From: Methylomonas methanica
GTDB taxonomy: Bacteria; Pseudomonadota; Gammaproteobacteria; Methylococcales; Methylomonadaceae
Length of the DNA: 64,000 nucleotides
Reading direction: 5' to 3'
Assembly (NCBI RefSeq): GCF_001644035.1
Contig: NZ_LUUG01000049.1
Location: 1 to 64,000 of the forward strand
A program made the translations under genes and the position numbers. Shown piece after piece: positions 24,251 to 34,552 of this stretch (its first letter is position 1; every line of letters starts with the position of its first letter). The notes below the pieces were generated by a model, which saw nothing but the letters and a program-made list of their open reading frames with translations, did no database searches and was not told where the DNA came from.

Positions 24251-26980
24251 CTAACTTTCTTTAGCCTGCAAATCGGGTTGCGCTGAATAATTGCATTGGG
24301 CTTCAAAATCAGCCAACGGTACCGGCCTACCGAAGAAGTAGCCCTGATATAAATGACACCCTTGCAATTCCAAGAATCTCAACTGCTCCTCGGTTTCAAC
24401 GCCTTCGGCGATACTCTCGATGCCCAAGTTCTCAGCCATGCCGATGATGGTTTGCACAATCACCGCATCACTTTGGGATAAGGTAATATTGCGCACAAAG
24501 GACTGGTCGATCTTCAACTGGTCAATCGGTAACTTGGTCAGATAATATAACGATGAATAACCGGTGCCAAAGTCGTCCATTGAGAAACGCACGCCAAAAT
24601 CACGCAGTTGCCGCATTTTCACAATCGCATCGTCAATGTCATCCAGCACCAAACTCTCGGTGAGCTCAAGTTTAAGCCGATTAGGACTCAAATCGTGGCG
24701 CGCCAGAGTTCGCCGCACTTGCTCAGCGAAATCCTCTTGATGAAACTGCATGGCGCTGACGTTAACAGCCAGTTGTAACTTAGACTTAACCGGATCGCTT
24801 TCCCAGGCTTTTAGCTGAGCGCAAGCCGAGTCCATAACCCATTTGCCTATCGGTAAAATCAAACCGGTGTCCTCGGCCAGGGGAATAAACTCCAAAGGCG
24901 AAACCAAGCCGCGTTGCGGATGTTGCCAACGTATCAACACTTCCGCGCCGATAATCCGGCCGGTTTGATTGACCTGCATCTGGTAATACAACACCAATTG
25001 CTGCTCGGCCAATGCGCAACGCAAATCGCTTTCCAATGCCGCGCGAGTCTCCAAAGCTGCCTGCATCACCGGATCGTAAAACAGCAGCCTATTACGGCCG
25101 CCGCGTTTGGCTTGGTATAGTGCGGTATCGGTGTATTTCAGCAACTCTTCCGCCGTAATATGTTGATTGCGGAACATGCAGATGCCCATGCTGGCCGAAC
25201 AATGGTGGTCATATCCTTGCAAGGAATAGGGCTGATCAATGGCGGAAAGGATTTTGCCGGCCAGCTTTTTGGTGTGAGCGGACGCACGCGTTTCATCCGT
25301 ACTTAGGCTGTTGAGGATCATCACGAATTCGTCGCCGCCCAGTCTGGCGACGGTATCGCCTTCGCGCACACAATCTCGGAGACGTTGGGCGACTTCGATC
25401 AGCAGCAAATCGCCAATAGTATGGCCCTTGGTGTCATTAAGCGTTTTGAAGTTGTCCAGGTCAATAAACAAGGCCGCGCCGTGTTTATCATGCCGGGCAT
25501 TAGTCACTATCGCTTGTTGCAAGCGGTCGTAAAGCAGACGGCGATTCGGTAGATTGGTCAGGGGATCGTAAAAGGCTAAGCGCTCGATCTCGGCTTCCGC
25601 CTGTTTTTGGGCCAACGCGCGGCTGAAATTCTCCAAGGCAAAGTTAATATCCATCGACATTTCGACCAACAGATCGCGAGCGGCATCGTCGAAGGCGTTA
25701 ACCTCGTCAGCGTATAATACGAATGCGCCGACCACGTTATCGTTTCTCCGCAATGGCAACGAGGCCGACGCAGCCCATCCGGCGCGCAAGCCCTGTTTTC
25801 GCCATGGCACGGTAAGCGGATCGTTAATGAAATCCTGACACCAATAAGGACATTGTTCGCGGATCGCGATGCTGGTAGGGCTGTGGCCGAAAGCGCTATC
25901 GGCAGCCATGGACATATCTATCGTGGCCAACTCATCTGCGCCTTCGCCAAAACTGGCAACCGGACATATCGCGCGCCGATCAGCGGCAAACAAGCCAACC
26001 CAGGCCATTTTCATACCGCCAAATTCCACGGCGGCGCGGCAAATTTCCAGGAACAATTCGGCTTCGTCGGCACTATGCACGATGGCCTTGTTGCACTGAC
26101 TCAAGGCGGCATAGAGCTGCATGTGGCGCTGGACTTTGGCTTCGGCTGCCTTACGCGCGGTTACGTCGCGGGCGATGCCGAGCACGCCTATCGGTTGGCC
26201 GTCCTGATTCAATACCGGTGTCTTCAGGGTTTCGAACAAGCCGGAGTAGCCGTTCTCGGCGAACGTCAGCCATTCTTCATTGGCGCAAACCCGGCCTGCC
26301 GCCAGGGCTTTGCGATCATTCTCGCGGAAAAAGTCGGCCAGTTCCCTGGCGGCAAAGTCGTAATCGGTCTTGCCGACAATGTCGGCTTCCTTGGCGCCGT
26401 ATAAGCGTTCGAATTGGCGATTGCAGGTGATATACACGCCCTGTGGGTCCTTTAACCAGACCAGATCGGGAATAGTATGCAGTAGCGTGTGCATTAGGCT
26501 ATGTGCCGCGACAAGGTCGTTCAGACTGGCCCTGAGCTTTTTCTCGCTTTCCAGGAGTTGGTGGCTGCGCTCTTCCACCAGTTCTTCCAAATGATTGCGC
26601 AGCCGGTCGATTTCCAGATGCGTACGCACGCGCGCCAGCAATTCCTCGCGCTGATACGGCTTGGTGACGAAGTCCACCGCGCCTAGCTCGAAGCCTTGGA
26701 CTTTTTCATCCGGCTCGGACAGCGCACTGATGAAAATGATCGGCACATTGCGGGTGTCAGGATGCGCTTTGAGCCGACGACACACCTCAAAGCCCCCCAT
26801 ACCCGGCATCAGAATATCCAGCAACACCAAATCAGGCGGATTGGCGGTAGCAAAATTAACGGCCAGCTCGCCGTTTATCGCCGAGCGTACCTCGTACCCT
26901 TCGGCCTTCAGCAGGTCCGACAGCAACTTCAAAGACGCCGAGGTGTCGTCAACGACCAGAATTTTGCCTGTATTTATCAT
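24251..26980 (-). CDS. Response regulator with PAS, GAF, GGDEF and EAL domains (c-di-GMP turnover)
   Basis: A 909-aa cytoplasmic protein. It starts with a receiver (ILVVDDTSASL, phospho-Asp in LVLLDILMPGMGG, Lys in VTKPYQ), a short coiled coil, then PAS (about 165-280), GAF (about 300-455) and GGDEF (about 475-635) with intact RLGGDEF. The EAL domain (about 650-895) has EVL in place of EAL (GAEVLIRW), a substitution often tolerated, plus DDFGTGYSSL and EGVETEEQL. It may both make and degrade c-di-GMP. It is the last gene of a four-gene operon, six bases after the hybrid kinase at 26987-30286, whose receiver or kinase is the likely phosphate source. Confidence 0.9.
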   Translation of the reverse strand: MINTGKILVVDDTSASLKLLSDLLKAEGYEVRSAINGELAVNFATANPPDLVLLDILMPGMGGFEVCRRLKAHPDTRNVPIIFISALSEPDEKVQGFELGAVDFVTKPYQREELLARVRTHLEIDRLRNHLEELVEERSHQLLESEKKLRASLNDLVAAHSLMHTLLHTIPDLVWLKDPQGVYITCNRQFERLYGAKEADIVGKTDYDFAARELADFFRENDRKALAAGRVCANEEWLTFAENGYSGLFETLKTPVLNQDGQPIGVLGIARDVTARKAAEAKVQRHMQLYAALSQCNKAIVHSADEAELFLEICRAAVEFGGMKMAWVGLFAADRRAICPVASFGEGADELATIDMSMAADSAFGHSPTSIAIREQCPYWCQDFINDPLTVPWRKQGLRAGWAASASLPLRRNDNVVGAFVLYADEVNAFDDAARDLLVEMSMDINFALENFSRALAQKQAEAEIERLAFYDPLTNLPNRRLLYDRLQQAIVTNARHDKHGAALFIDLDNFKTLNDTKGHTIGDLLLIEVAQRLRDCVREGDTVARLGGDEFVMILNSLSTDETRASAHTKKLAGKILSAIDQPYSLQGYDHHCSASMGICMFRNQHITAEELLKYTDTALYQAKRGGRNRLLFYDPVMQAALETRAALESDLRCALAEQQLVLYYQMQVNQTGRIIGAEVLIRWQHPQRGLVSPLEFIPLAEDTGLILPIGKWVMDSACAQLKAWESDPVKSKLQLAVNVSAMQFHQEDFAEQVRRTLARHDLSPNRLKLELTESLVLDDIDDAIVKMRQLRDFGVRFSMDDFGTGYSSLYYLTKLPIDQLKIDQSFVRNITLSQSDAVIVQTIIGMAENLGIESIAEGVETEEQLRFLELQGCHLYQGYFFGRPVPLADFEAQCNYSAQPDLQAKES

Positions 26981-26986
26981 GATGTT

Positions 26987-29900
26987 CTAGTTACTCCCCA
27001 GTACCTTGAGTATCGTCGGATACTCATAACTTTCGGCAAGCCGAGTCAACGCGCCAGTCACGCGCAGATCATAAGCCGCAATCTGTTGAATAATGATGCC
27101 TATGCGCTCACTATCCAAATTTTTAACCGCCAACGCCAAATCCCCGCGTAAATTCTGCGGCACTACTGACAGCATCTCCGGTGTCAAGATCACGTCCTCG
27201 GGCATCATTGACGGTAGGTCGGCATAAACATAACGCACTCCCAATAGCCGGGTTAGACAGTCGTAGATTTCGTTGGCCCGGTAAGGCTTACAGATTAAGT
27301 CGTCCATGCCGGCCGCCATGATATCCGCCCGCTGTTCGGTGAAAGCCGACGCCGTGACCGCCACTATTTTCACATCCTTGCCACCCGGCAAGGTCCGAAT
27401 GATTCTGGTCGCTTCCAAGCCATCCATGACCGGCATCTGTCTATCCATCCAGATTAAGTGTGGCTGCCAGCTTTGGAATTCAGCCACGCCCACCTTGCCA
27501 TTCTCGGCTACCTTAACCTGAAAGCCCACGGCCTCCATCAGATTAACCAGCAATAATTGATTCTCCAGCTGATCTTCGATTATCAGAATCCGGTAATTGT
27601 CCTGCCCCGGCATCAAGCCCAGAACCATGCGTTCTTCCAAACGGTACAGATCGCTAATATCGGCTGCCTGCGCCTGCTTGAGCGGCACATCGATCCGAAA
27701 CAGGGAGCCCTTTCCCGGCGAACTTTCCAGACTGATGGAGCCCTTCATTAGTTGCACAAATTGCCGGGTGATGCTTAAGCCCAGCCCGGTGCCTTTGTTG
27801 TCGGCAAGGTGTCCTATCTGCACAAAGGGTTCGAAAATGTGCTTTTGGTCTTCAGCTGTAATCCCAGGGCCGGAATCCTCTACTTCAATCAACAGATGGG
27901 CGATGGCGTTGTTCTTGGTGGACAGGCGTATGATCACCCCACCTTGCTGGGTAAATTTCAGCGCGTTGCCCACCAGATTGATCAATACCTGACGCAAGCG
28001 GGCCTGGTCACCGACGATATAGCGCGGAAATGCCGAAGACTGATCGACGACTAATTCCAGGTTTTTTTCGGCAGCGCGTACCTGCATCATCTTTATCACA
28101 TCAAGCACCATTTCCCCCAAATCGAACGGCGCTTCTTCCAGTTGGACGCGGCCAGCTTCTATCTTGGCCATTTCCAACACGTCATTAATCAAGTTCAGCA
28201 AATGTTCGCCACTACGATTGATAATTTCGACGTTGCCGCGATCACTGTCCTGCAGCAAGGGATTTTTCAGCAGGATGCCGGAAAATCCGAGAATTGCATT
28301 CATCGGGGTGCGTAGTTCGTGGCTCATATTCGCCAGAAACACGCTCTTGGCTTTATTAGCCGCTTCGGCGGCATCGCGAGCCAGCAGCAGCTCGGCAGTG
28401 CGTTGCTGTACCGTATTTTCCAACTCATTTCGATAGCGTATCAGTTCGTTTTCCGCGCGTTTGCGGTCGGTGATATCGCGGGCAATTTTGGAAGCCCCGA
28501 CAATTTGGCCTTGCGAATTTCGCAGCGGCGACACCGTCACGGAAACGTCAATCAATTTCCCATCCTTACGGCGCCGGATCGTCTCATAATGTCTGATGGA
28601 TTCTCCGCGTCGAACTCTATCCAGGATTTCCCGTTCCTCATTCCGGCACTCGTCGGGTATCAGGATAGCAATTGCATGACCGACGATCTCGTCGGCGCTA
28701 TATCCAAACATGCGTTCCGCACCCTTGTTCCAGCTGGTGATGATGCCGTCGAGAGTCTTACCGATGATGGCATCTTCAGTGGATTCAACAATCGCGGCGT
28801 ATTCCGACAACAATTTCTCGGCGTTTTTGCGCTCGGTAATATCCCGGCAAATTGCCAGGTTGTATATCTTTCCGTCGAACTCAAAGCAGTTACCGGTCAC
28901 TTCCACCGGGAAAACCCGGCCATCACGCGTACGGTGAGTCGTTTCGAATTGCATCTGGCGGCGCTCCGACAACGCCGGCCAAAATGTCTCCCACACTGCC
29001 GGCGACCAGCTGGGATCAATGTCGAACACCCCCATACCACTGGTGAGTTCATCACAACTGTATCCCAGCCTGGTAGCGGCACCTTGACTCGCATAAAGAA
29101 ATTTCGGATCGTTCTCGGGCATCAGAAATATGGATTCCTTCACTTGATCCAGAGAGTAAGTCAGCAATTGCAGCTGATGCTGGGCCTGTTTACGCTCGGT
29201 AAGATCGTATATCAAGCCGACGAATCCGCAGATGCCGCCGCCCTCGCTCTGCAAGGCAGTTATGGAAAGATTCACCGGCACGCGGGTCCGGTTTTTGCGG
29301 ATAAAAGTCCACTCGCTTTCCTCAGGCAGATTGCGCAAGGGACGCGCGGTAAAGACGTCGAATCCCGGAGAAATCAAGACCCCAAGTTCTTCAGACAATT
29401 TCTGAGCGTAGCGCTCGACCTCTACCCTATCATGCCAAAGCGCCGGCGTTTTCTTGCCTATCAACTCGTTGGCCGTGTACCCCAACAAGCGTTCTGCGGC
29501 CAAATTGAAACTGGTGATAGTGCCGTCCGGGGAGGTAGAGACAATAGCGTAGGCCGCATTGTCCAAAATCGTGCGATGGAAGACGTTAAGCCGGGACAAT
29601 TCGATTTCGCGCTCCTCAACCGCGTCCATCATCGCGTTGAAACTTTGCCCCAGACGCGCTACTTCATCGGTACCGACGGCAGGCACTCGATGCCGGTAGT
29701 CGGCGGAGTGCCGAACACGCTCGGCGGCGACTGTTAAGGACGCAATCGGCCGAATGATAGTGCGTCGCAGCACCGCCAGCTGCCCTAAGGTCGCGGCCAA
29801 TAACACCAGCATGCCGGCACCGAATAACCAGAGCAACTGATGCGTTTGCTGGCTCAATTGTTCCAAACCCATCACAATGCGCAGGCGCCCGCCTTTGCTT

Positions 29901-30286
29901 AAACCCTGCAACAACTCTGCGGTATCGTGGTTTAGATAAACGCCATCGGGCAGGCTTGGCATACCCCGAGGAGGGCCGAAGACGTTGCGGTTGAGGCTGG
30001 CCAGAATCCTCCCGCTATCCAAAAAAATATCCGCCTCTTGAATTTGCGGATTGGCGCGCAAGGTATCGAGAACTTCCTGAGCCCGCAGCGGATCTTCGAA
30101 AGCCACCGCCGCGTCAGTGCCCACAGAGACCAATTGCGCGTAAGGTTCCATGATCTGCCGGACGCGCTGTTCCAAGGTCATGCTATGAAACAGCGCCAGC
30201 CCCACCCCTGCCAATACAAACGCCAACAGCGCCGCCCCCCAAAGTACCAACGCAAGTCTGTTATATATATTGGCTTGGATGGACAT
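26987..30286 (-). CDS. CHASE8/HAMP/PAS hybrid sensor histidine kinase with receiver
   Basis: A 1099-aa inner-membrane kinase. TM1 is at about 12-35 ([21 protein letters not shown]), then a periplasmic domain resembling CHASE8 of YfiN-type sensors ([21 protein letters not shown]), TM2 at about 150-172, HAMP, and three PAS domains. HisKA follows ([16 protein letters not shown]), then ATPase ([16 protein letters not shown]), receiver ([10 protein letters not shown], Asp in [12 protein letters not shown]) and a helical C-terminal tail (about 1035-1099) without an evident phosphotransfer His. It lies three bases after the YfiR-like gene. YfiR represses the CHASE8-containing YfiN in the YfiBNR system, so this kinase probably senses the adjacent YfiR homologue in the periplasm and passes the signal to the GGDEF-EAL regulator downstream. 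Confidence 0.9.
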   Translation of the reverse strand: MSIQANIYNRLALVLWGAALLAFVLAGVGLALFHSMTLEQRVRQIMEPYAQLVSVGTDAAVAFEDPLRAQEVLDTLRANPQIQEADIFLDSGRILASLNRNVFGPPRGMPSLPDGVYLNHDTAELLQGLSKGGRLRIVMGLEQLSQQTHQLLWLFGAGMLVLLAATLGQLAVLRRTIIRPIASLTVAAERVRHSADYRHRVPAVGTDEVARLGQSFNAMMDAVEEREIELSRLNVFHRTILDNAAYAIVSTSPDGTITSFNLAAERLLGYTANELIGKKTPALWHDRVEVERYAQKLSEELGVLISPGFDVFTARPLRNLPEESEWTFIRKNRTRVPVNLSITALQSEGGGICGFVGLIYDLTERKQAQHQLQLLTYSLDQVKESIFLMPENDPKFLYASQGAATRLGYSCDELTSGMGVFDIDPSWSPAVWETFWPALSERRQMQFETTHRTRDGRVFPVEVTGNCFEFDGKIYNLAICRDITERKNAEKLLSEYAAIVESTEDAIIGKTLDGIITSWNKGAERMFGYSADEIVGHAIAILIPDECRNEEREILDRVRRGESIRHYETIRRRKDGKLIDVSVTVSPLRNSQGQIVGASKIARDITDRKRAENELIRYRNELENTVQQRTAELLLARDAAEAANKAKSVFLANMSHELRTPMNAILGFSGILLKNPLLQDSDRGNVEIINRSGEHLLNLINDVLEMAKIEAGRVQLEEAPFDLGEMVLDVIKMMQVRAAEKNLELVVDQSSAFPRYIVGDQARLRQVLINLVGNALKFTQQGGVIIRLSTKNNAIAHLLIEVEDSGPGITAEDQKHIFEPFVQIGHLADNKGTGLGLSITRQFVQLMKGSISLESSPGKGSLFRIDVPLKQAQAADISDLYRLEERMVLGLMPGQDNYRILIIEDQLENQLLLVNLMEAVGFQVKVAENGKVGVAEFQSWQPHLIWMDRQMPVMDGLEATRIIRTLPGGKDVKIVAVTASAFTEQRADIMAAGMDDLICKPYRANEIYDCLTRLLGVRYVYADLPSMMPEDVILTPEMLSVVPQNLRGDLALAVKNLDSERIGIIIQQIAAYDLRVTGALTRLAESYEYPTILKVLGSN

Positions 30287-30289
30287 GAC

Positions 30290-30964
30290 TTATCTCATTC
30301 GGCGCATCTCGCCGTTTTCCAAAATCTCGCTGGAGACTTCCAACATTTTGGTCTGAATCGCCAATGAAACCGCTCGGGCTTGGTCGAGGTTGATGCTCAT
30401 CCGCACCCTATCCGTCACTTCAAATCCTATGACTCCACCGTCCGGCAAGAATTCCGGCTCGTCACTGACCGTAAGAATCGGCTTCTGTTTTAACACAGCA
30501 AGCGCCGCGCGCCGCTTTGCGGTATCCGGATAAGTCATAAAAACAATCTGACACGGTGGCAGCTCTTCCAAGGTAGCGGCGCGAACAATGACAAAAGTAC
30601 GACCCTGCTCGGTCCGTCCCCGCAAGGTCGTTTCCAAAATATCACCAAACGGATCGGGTCCAAGGATACCGATACACCAAGGTGCATTGCCGGCTGGAAG
30701 CGCGTATTCCGGCCAAACGACATAATGGGCAAAATTGCGCAGGAAAGCGGCTTTGACTTTGTAAGGATTGTCTACCGTGACGCCCTGGCTTAGAGTCAAT
30801 CCCGGTAAAAACAACAGTGCGGCAAGCAAAACAACCACCCCGGCACGGCGTCTACAACCAACCCGCTTTACCGCACAGACACCGCAAGACGCGTTCAGAT
30901 GGGTGTGCACACCCAACCCAAATGACTCCAGCGCGAAACAAAACGGATTGCCAGGGAGTTTCAT
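30290..30964 (-). CDS. YfiR-family periplasmic protein (DUF4154)
   Basis: A 224-aa protein with an N-terminal secretion signal placed unusually late (basic RRR near 38-40, then VVVLLAALLFLPGLTLSQG). The mature domain shows the YfiR/DUF4154 hallmarks: YKVKAAFLRNFAHYVVWPE at the start, WCIGILGPDPFGDIL in the middle, and PILTVSDEPEF followed by GGVIGFEVTDRVRMSINLDQAR near the end. YfiR proteins bind and inhibit a membrane c-di-GMP enzyme or sensor. It lies 16 bases after the TonB-receptor gene and three before the hybrid kinase, so it is probably the periplasmic link between receptor occupancy and kinase activity. The extended N-terminus leaves the exact start uncertain. Confidence 0.85.
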   Translation of the reverse strand: MKLPGNPFCFALESFGLGVHTHLNASCGVCAVKRVGCRRRAGVVVLLAALLFLPGLTLSQGVTVDNPYKVKAAFLRNFAHYVVWPEYALPAGNAPWCIGILGPDPFGDILETTLRGRTEQGRTFVIVRAATLEELPPCQIVFMTYPDTAKRRAALAVLKQKPILTVSDEPEFLPDGGVIGFEVTDRVRMSINLDQARAVSLAIQTKMLEVSSEILENGEMRRMR

Positions 30965-30980
30965 AGTCTGAGTGCCAGGA

Positions 30981-33446
30981 TCAGAACTTGATCGAAAAGT
31001 TGATCATCAGCTCGCGGGGCCTGCCACGGCTGCTTTGCGAAGGCCGATACTGTTCGTCGAGCAGGTTTTTGCCCATCAGGTCTACGCTCATGCTATGCCC
31101 TCCCGCTTCCCAGGTATAGCCGACCAGGGCGTTCAACAAGGCGTACGTTTGCCGCGAGGTCGCCGGGCTATCGGGCAGCAGGGTCTGGTCGAAGATCAGA
31201 TTGACACCGCCGCCCAGATGCAGGCCGCGCAGCGCCTCCACACTAAAGTCGTAACGGGTCCACAGGTTGGCCAGATGCGGCGCGCTCATCTGCAATGGGG
31301 CGTTGTGGAAACGGTTGACGTTCTTGTAATTAGCCAGACCCGCCGCATCCAGCGAGCCAGGATCTTGGCCGAGGATGGCATGATCCCGACCGCTGAACTC
31401 GGTAATCCTCGCATCCATGTAGCTGTAGGACAGATACAGTTGCCAGTCGTCGGTCAGTTTAGCGGTGGCGTCCCATTCGATGCCTCGGGAACGCTGTTCA
31501 CCGCTTTGCAGGCCGTAAATAGTGATGCCGCCGGCGGAATTGGTCACCGCCAGATCGTTGACAATGTGTTTATTGCGGATATCGAAGTAAGTCAGCGTGC
31601 TGGACAAGCGACCGCCAAACCAGTCGGCCTTAATACCGACATCATACCCCCAACCCTCGGTCGGCTTGGGAATCGACGAGGTGCCGTCGAGATTGTTGAC
31701 CGGAAAAGTACCGGGCACGAAGGATTCGGCGTAGCTGCCGAACAACGACCATTCAGGTGTCAGTTTGTAGATCAGGCCATATTGCGGCGTAACAGTGCTG
31801 GCGGTGGAGGCTTGCGCCTGGCTGGTCTGGCGGTTTGTGAACTGACTTTCGGTCTCGGTCCAGCGCCAACCGGTCAACACCAGTAAGCGGTCATCGAAGA
31901 AACCGAAGGTGGAACTGCCATAGACCGATTTGTCCACGGCCTGCACATTCTCATCGGAGCCGCTTGTCGTCAACAACGATAAAGGTATCGCCGTATTGCT
32001 GTTCCAGGTGTAGGGATTACCTAAGTCCCACAACGGTAGCGGCGAAGCGGTTGGGTTACTGCCTAAGGCCGGATCGTTAGCTGCCTGGCCGGCCGATCGG
32101 TGAAAGTTGCGATCAATGTATTGACCTCCCAGTAATAAGCGCAGGCTGGCGAAACCCAGGTCATACTTGCCCACGCCTTGCAGTTCTATGGTGTCGTCGC
32201 GGTTGCTATAAATTTGCTGTCTGACCCGACGCCCCTGCATCAACGTGGTGTTATTGCTCATGCCGAAGTTACCGGTAAACAGCGCGTCGACATCGTATTC
32301 CAAATGCGAAAAGCCGGTACGCAGATTCCAGTGTTCGTCGGCCTTGAAGTCTATCCAGGTGCTGAGATTATGGGTGTTGCTATGCCGAAAGTCGCTGTAG
32401 GCCATGCTGTTCCAATTATTGGGCAGGCCCGGCACGTCCACGCCCGAGAGGTTGGGATCCGCGGCTGTCGGCAACACGCCGACCTGCGTGCTGTAGCCGG
32501 GTTTTTGCATTAGCTGGGGTTCTTCGATTTTTTCGAAGTTTTCGTATTTTACCGAGACGCTAAGGCGATCAGTGGGTTGCCAAAGCAAAGAAGGCGAGAT
32601 ATTCCATGAGTGCGCATCATACGGTTCCCAGTAATGCATATCCTGATCATAGGAAGCCGCCAGCCGGTAGGACAAGGTTTTTGTAGCGGGTCCAGTCACA
32701 TCGACATCGAAACGGTATTCGCCGTAGGAGCCGTAGCGCGCATCGGCATTGGCGGCGAATTGACGTTGCGGATTTTTGGTGATGACGTTGACGATCCCGC
32801 CCGGCGCGACCTGACCGTACAGAAACGATGCCGGCCCCTTGACCACTTCAACCCGCGAGATATTGGTGAAATCCAAAATGGACGGGCCGTGGACGCCATC
32901 GCGCAGCGTGTGGATATTGCCGCCGGCCAAAGATCCAACCGCGAAGCCGCGAATGGCCAAGTTAGCGTTGCCTTCGTTGAAGTCGTTGCTGCGGTAAGTG
33001 ACCCCTGGCGAATAACGGGCTATGTCGAAAATATCGCGGGGCTTTTGATCCTTGATGAAGGACTCGGTGAAGGCTTGGAGCGCAAACGGCAAGTCGCTGA
33101 TCGGCGCATCGAAACGGGAGCCGGACACTGAATTCGAGGCCAGATATCCGCTATCGAGCTGGAAGGAGACATCGAACGGCGACACCTTGACATTTACCAG
33201 CTCCACCAAATCCATATCGGCGACATCCCTGCTTGCGTCATGGGACTGTTCGGAGGCCTTGGTTTCGATACCGGCATCCTCATCCGCCTTCGAATCAGCC
33301 GAAAAGGTCTGGCTAGACTTCGCGGTATCAGCTACTAAGTCGCCGCCGATTTCCGCCGCCATAGTGATTGGCTGGCGCAGCACACCAAACACAAAAGCCA
33401 GTCTGATAGCCATGCCGACGCCAAATTTAGACCAGCAGTCTCTCAT
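30981..33446 (-). CDS. TonB-dependent siderophore receptor (FhuA/FpvA-like), first gene of a signalling operon
   Basis: An 821-aa outer-membrane receptor starting MRDCWSKFGV behind a G-rich site. After the signal region comes an unusually long acidic/Ser-rich linker (about 35-85), a plug with FALQAFTESFIKDQKPRDIFDIARYSPGVTYRS split by usual spacing, RVEVVKGPASFLYGQVAPGG, and a barrel ending RPRELMINFSIKF. The plug pattern fits ferric-siderophore receptors. No STN domain is present, so it is not a FecA/FpvA-type transducer. It heads an operon with YfiR-like, CHASE8-like kinase and GGDEF-EAL genes, suggesting that ligand uptake is coupled to c-di-GMP signalling. No clear Fur box lies in the 195-base upstream gap. 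Confidence 0.88.
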   Translation of the reverse strand: MRDCWSKFGVGMAIRLAFVFGVLRQPITMAAEIGGDLVADTAKSSQTFSADSKADEDAGIETKASEQSHDASRDVADMDLVELVNVKVSPFDVSFQLDSGYLASNSVSGSRFDAPISDLPFALQAFTESFIKDQKPRDIFDIARYSPGVTYRSNDFNEGNANLAIRGFAVGSLAGGNIHTLRDGVHGPSILDFTNISRVEVVKGPASFLYGQVAPGGIVNVITKNPQRQFAANADARYGSYGEYRFDVDVTGPATKTLSYRLAASYDQDMHYWEPYDAHSWNISPSLLWQPTDRLSVSVKYENFEKIEEPQLMQKPGYSTQVGVLPTAADPNLSGVDVPGLPNNWNSMAYSDFRHSNTHNLSTWIDFKADEHWNLRTGFSHLEYDVDALFTGNFGMSNNTTLMQGRRVRQQIYSNRDDTIELQGVGKYDLGFASLRLLLGGQYIDRNFHRSAGQAANDPALGSNPTASPLPLWDLGNPYTWNSNTAIPLSLLTTSGSDENVQAVDKSVYGSSTFGFFDDRLLVLTGWRWTETESQFTNRQTSQAQASTASTVTPQYGLIYKLTPEWSLFGSYAESFVPGTFPVNNLDGTSSIPKPTEGWGYDVGIKADWFGGRLSSTLTYFDIRNKHIVNDLAVTNSAGGITIYGLQSGEQRSRGIEWDATAKLTDDWQLYLSYSYMDARITEFSGRDHAILGQDPGSLDAAGLANYKNVNRFHNAPLQMSAPHLANLWTRYDFSVEALRGLHLGGGVNLIFDQTLLPDSPATSRQTYALLNALVGYTWEAGGHSMSVDLMGKNLLDEQYRPSQSSRGRPRELMINFSIKF

Positions 33447-33641
33447 TTTGCATCCCCCCGGTGATTTAACGAAGATCTAGTTATTCTTTTTTCGAAACCG
33501 TGAGACAACACCCACCATTTACTGAACAGCTTAGTTCAGCTGCCAATGGAGGGCAATTTCTATGACCGTGGGAGAGTGGAATTTCTCCTAACAGCCGGAG
33601 GGGGATGGAAGAAACGGCGGCGTGGATGTAACTGCCGCTGT

Positions 33642-34085
33642 CTATTTTGCCTGACTCAACACGGTGGCTAAATTGACACCCTTGGGACTGGAAATACACA
33701 GAATGATAGGCCCGACGCTGAGCATAGCCAGCTTGTTGACGGCACCAACGATGACGATCTGTTCGATCTCGCCGAGGCCTAGGGAGGTTTCGCCGTGCTG
33801 AGCGGCGCGTATCGTATCCTGAATGACCGCCCCGAATGCATCCATATTGGACGCTTCGGCGGATTGGGCCAGAATCAGGCCGTCGTGGTAGGCTGCACAG
33901 GCGCTTACGCCCTCAATCTTGACAACTTTATCCACCACAGCCTGCACGGCGTCAATAAATGCCGCGCGCTTTAGGCGGGTGGCTTCGCTGACATTGACGA
34001 TGTCGGCCGCCGGTTGCCGGCGCGCGGCGAGATAGTCGTCGACGAGCGTATCCAGCTGCGCCAACTGCGATTCAAACCAATGCAT
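33642..34085 (-). CDS. Roadblock/LC7-domain protein (second of two)
   Basis: A 147-aa protein. An N-terminal helical segment (MHWFESQLAQLDTLVDDYLAA) precedes a roadblock/LC7 alpha-beta domain (about 45-147): VVKIEGVSACAAYHDG, a helix with DAFGAVIQDTI, and EIEQIVIVGAVNKLAMLSVGPIILCISS. Roadblock proteins regulate or scaffold small GTPases (MglB with MglA). No GTPase gene is nearby. It is the last gene of an OmpA/V4R/roadblock/roadblock operon, 20 bases after the other roadblock gene. Confidence 0.78.
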   Translation of the reverse strand: MHWFESQLAQLDTLVDDYLAARRQPAADIVNVSEATRLKRAAFIDAVQAVVDKVVKIEGVSACAAYHDGLILAQSAEASNMDAFGAVIQDTIRAAQHGETSLGLGEIEQIVIVGAVNKLAMLSVGPIILCISSPKGVNLATVLSQAK

Positions 34086-34105
34086 ATTTAGGCTCTAGGC
34101 AGCGG

Positions 34106-34519
34106 TTAATTGGCCAGATAACTGGTGAATAATTTTTTCAATACCGGAATGGTTTCTTTCAATTCAAACCGCACCCGGCCCAACAAGGCTTCCCGCTGGG
34201 TTACCAGAGCCAAAATGAAGCCCCCGTCAATCGGCGTGGATAGAATATAACCATCATTGTTTTCGCAGATCACCATATTGGTCAAATGATGGCCGACATG
34301 TTGCGCGGCTTTCGCCGCCGCGCCGAATACCACCTGCACGGAAGCGCCGATGGCGTCGGTGTTGATTTCGAAATCGCGGTGGATATGCGTAACAAAGCCG
34401 TCGCTGTCGACAATGGCCGCCGCCGATACGCCCTGGATGTTCATCAGATTACGCAAGATGGAATCGATTTCGTTGTTCTGAGATTTTCGCGGGTCGAGAA
34501 ATTGGACATTACTACTCAT
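34106..34519 (-). CDS. Roadblock/LC7-domain protein (first of two)
   Basis: A 137-aa single-domain protein. IDSILRNLMNIQGVSAAAIVDSDGFVTH is the classic roadblock entry (helix, strand, turn), then DAIGASVQVVFGAAAKAAQHVG helix, NMVICENNDGYILSTPIDGGFILALV strands and a C-terminal helix (FELKETIPVLKKLFTSYL). It resembles stand-alone MglB-like proteins. Start supported by GGAGAGCAGC upstream. It probably pairs with the roadblock protein at 33642-34085, since this fold dimerises, and with the V4R protein encoded 33 bases upstream. Confidence 0.82.
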   Translation of the reverse strand: MSSNVQFLDPRKSQNNEIDSILRNLMNIQGVSAAAIVDSDGFVTHIHRDFEINTDAIGASVQVVFGAAAKAAQHVGHHLTNMVICENNDGYILSTPIDGGFILALVTQREALLGRVRFELKETIPVLKKLFTSYLAN

Positions 34520-34552
34520 GCTGCTCTCCTAATTCTTTTAATAATTATCAAC

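Noticed and set aside
28319-29737. A 472-codon open frame on the plus strand opposite the CHASE8/PAS hybrid kinase
   Set aside because: It lies entirely inside a gene with clear kinase domains on the other strand; its translation has no motif and its length reflects codon bias of the real gene.
30972-31886. A 304-codon plus-strand frame opposite the siderophore receptor
   Set aside because: It is antisense to a well-conserved receptor barrel, has no ribosome site and no recognisable domain.
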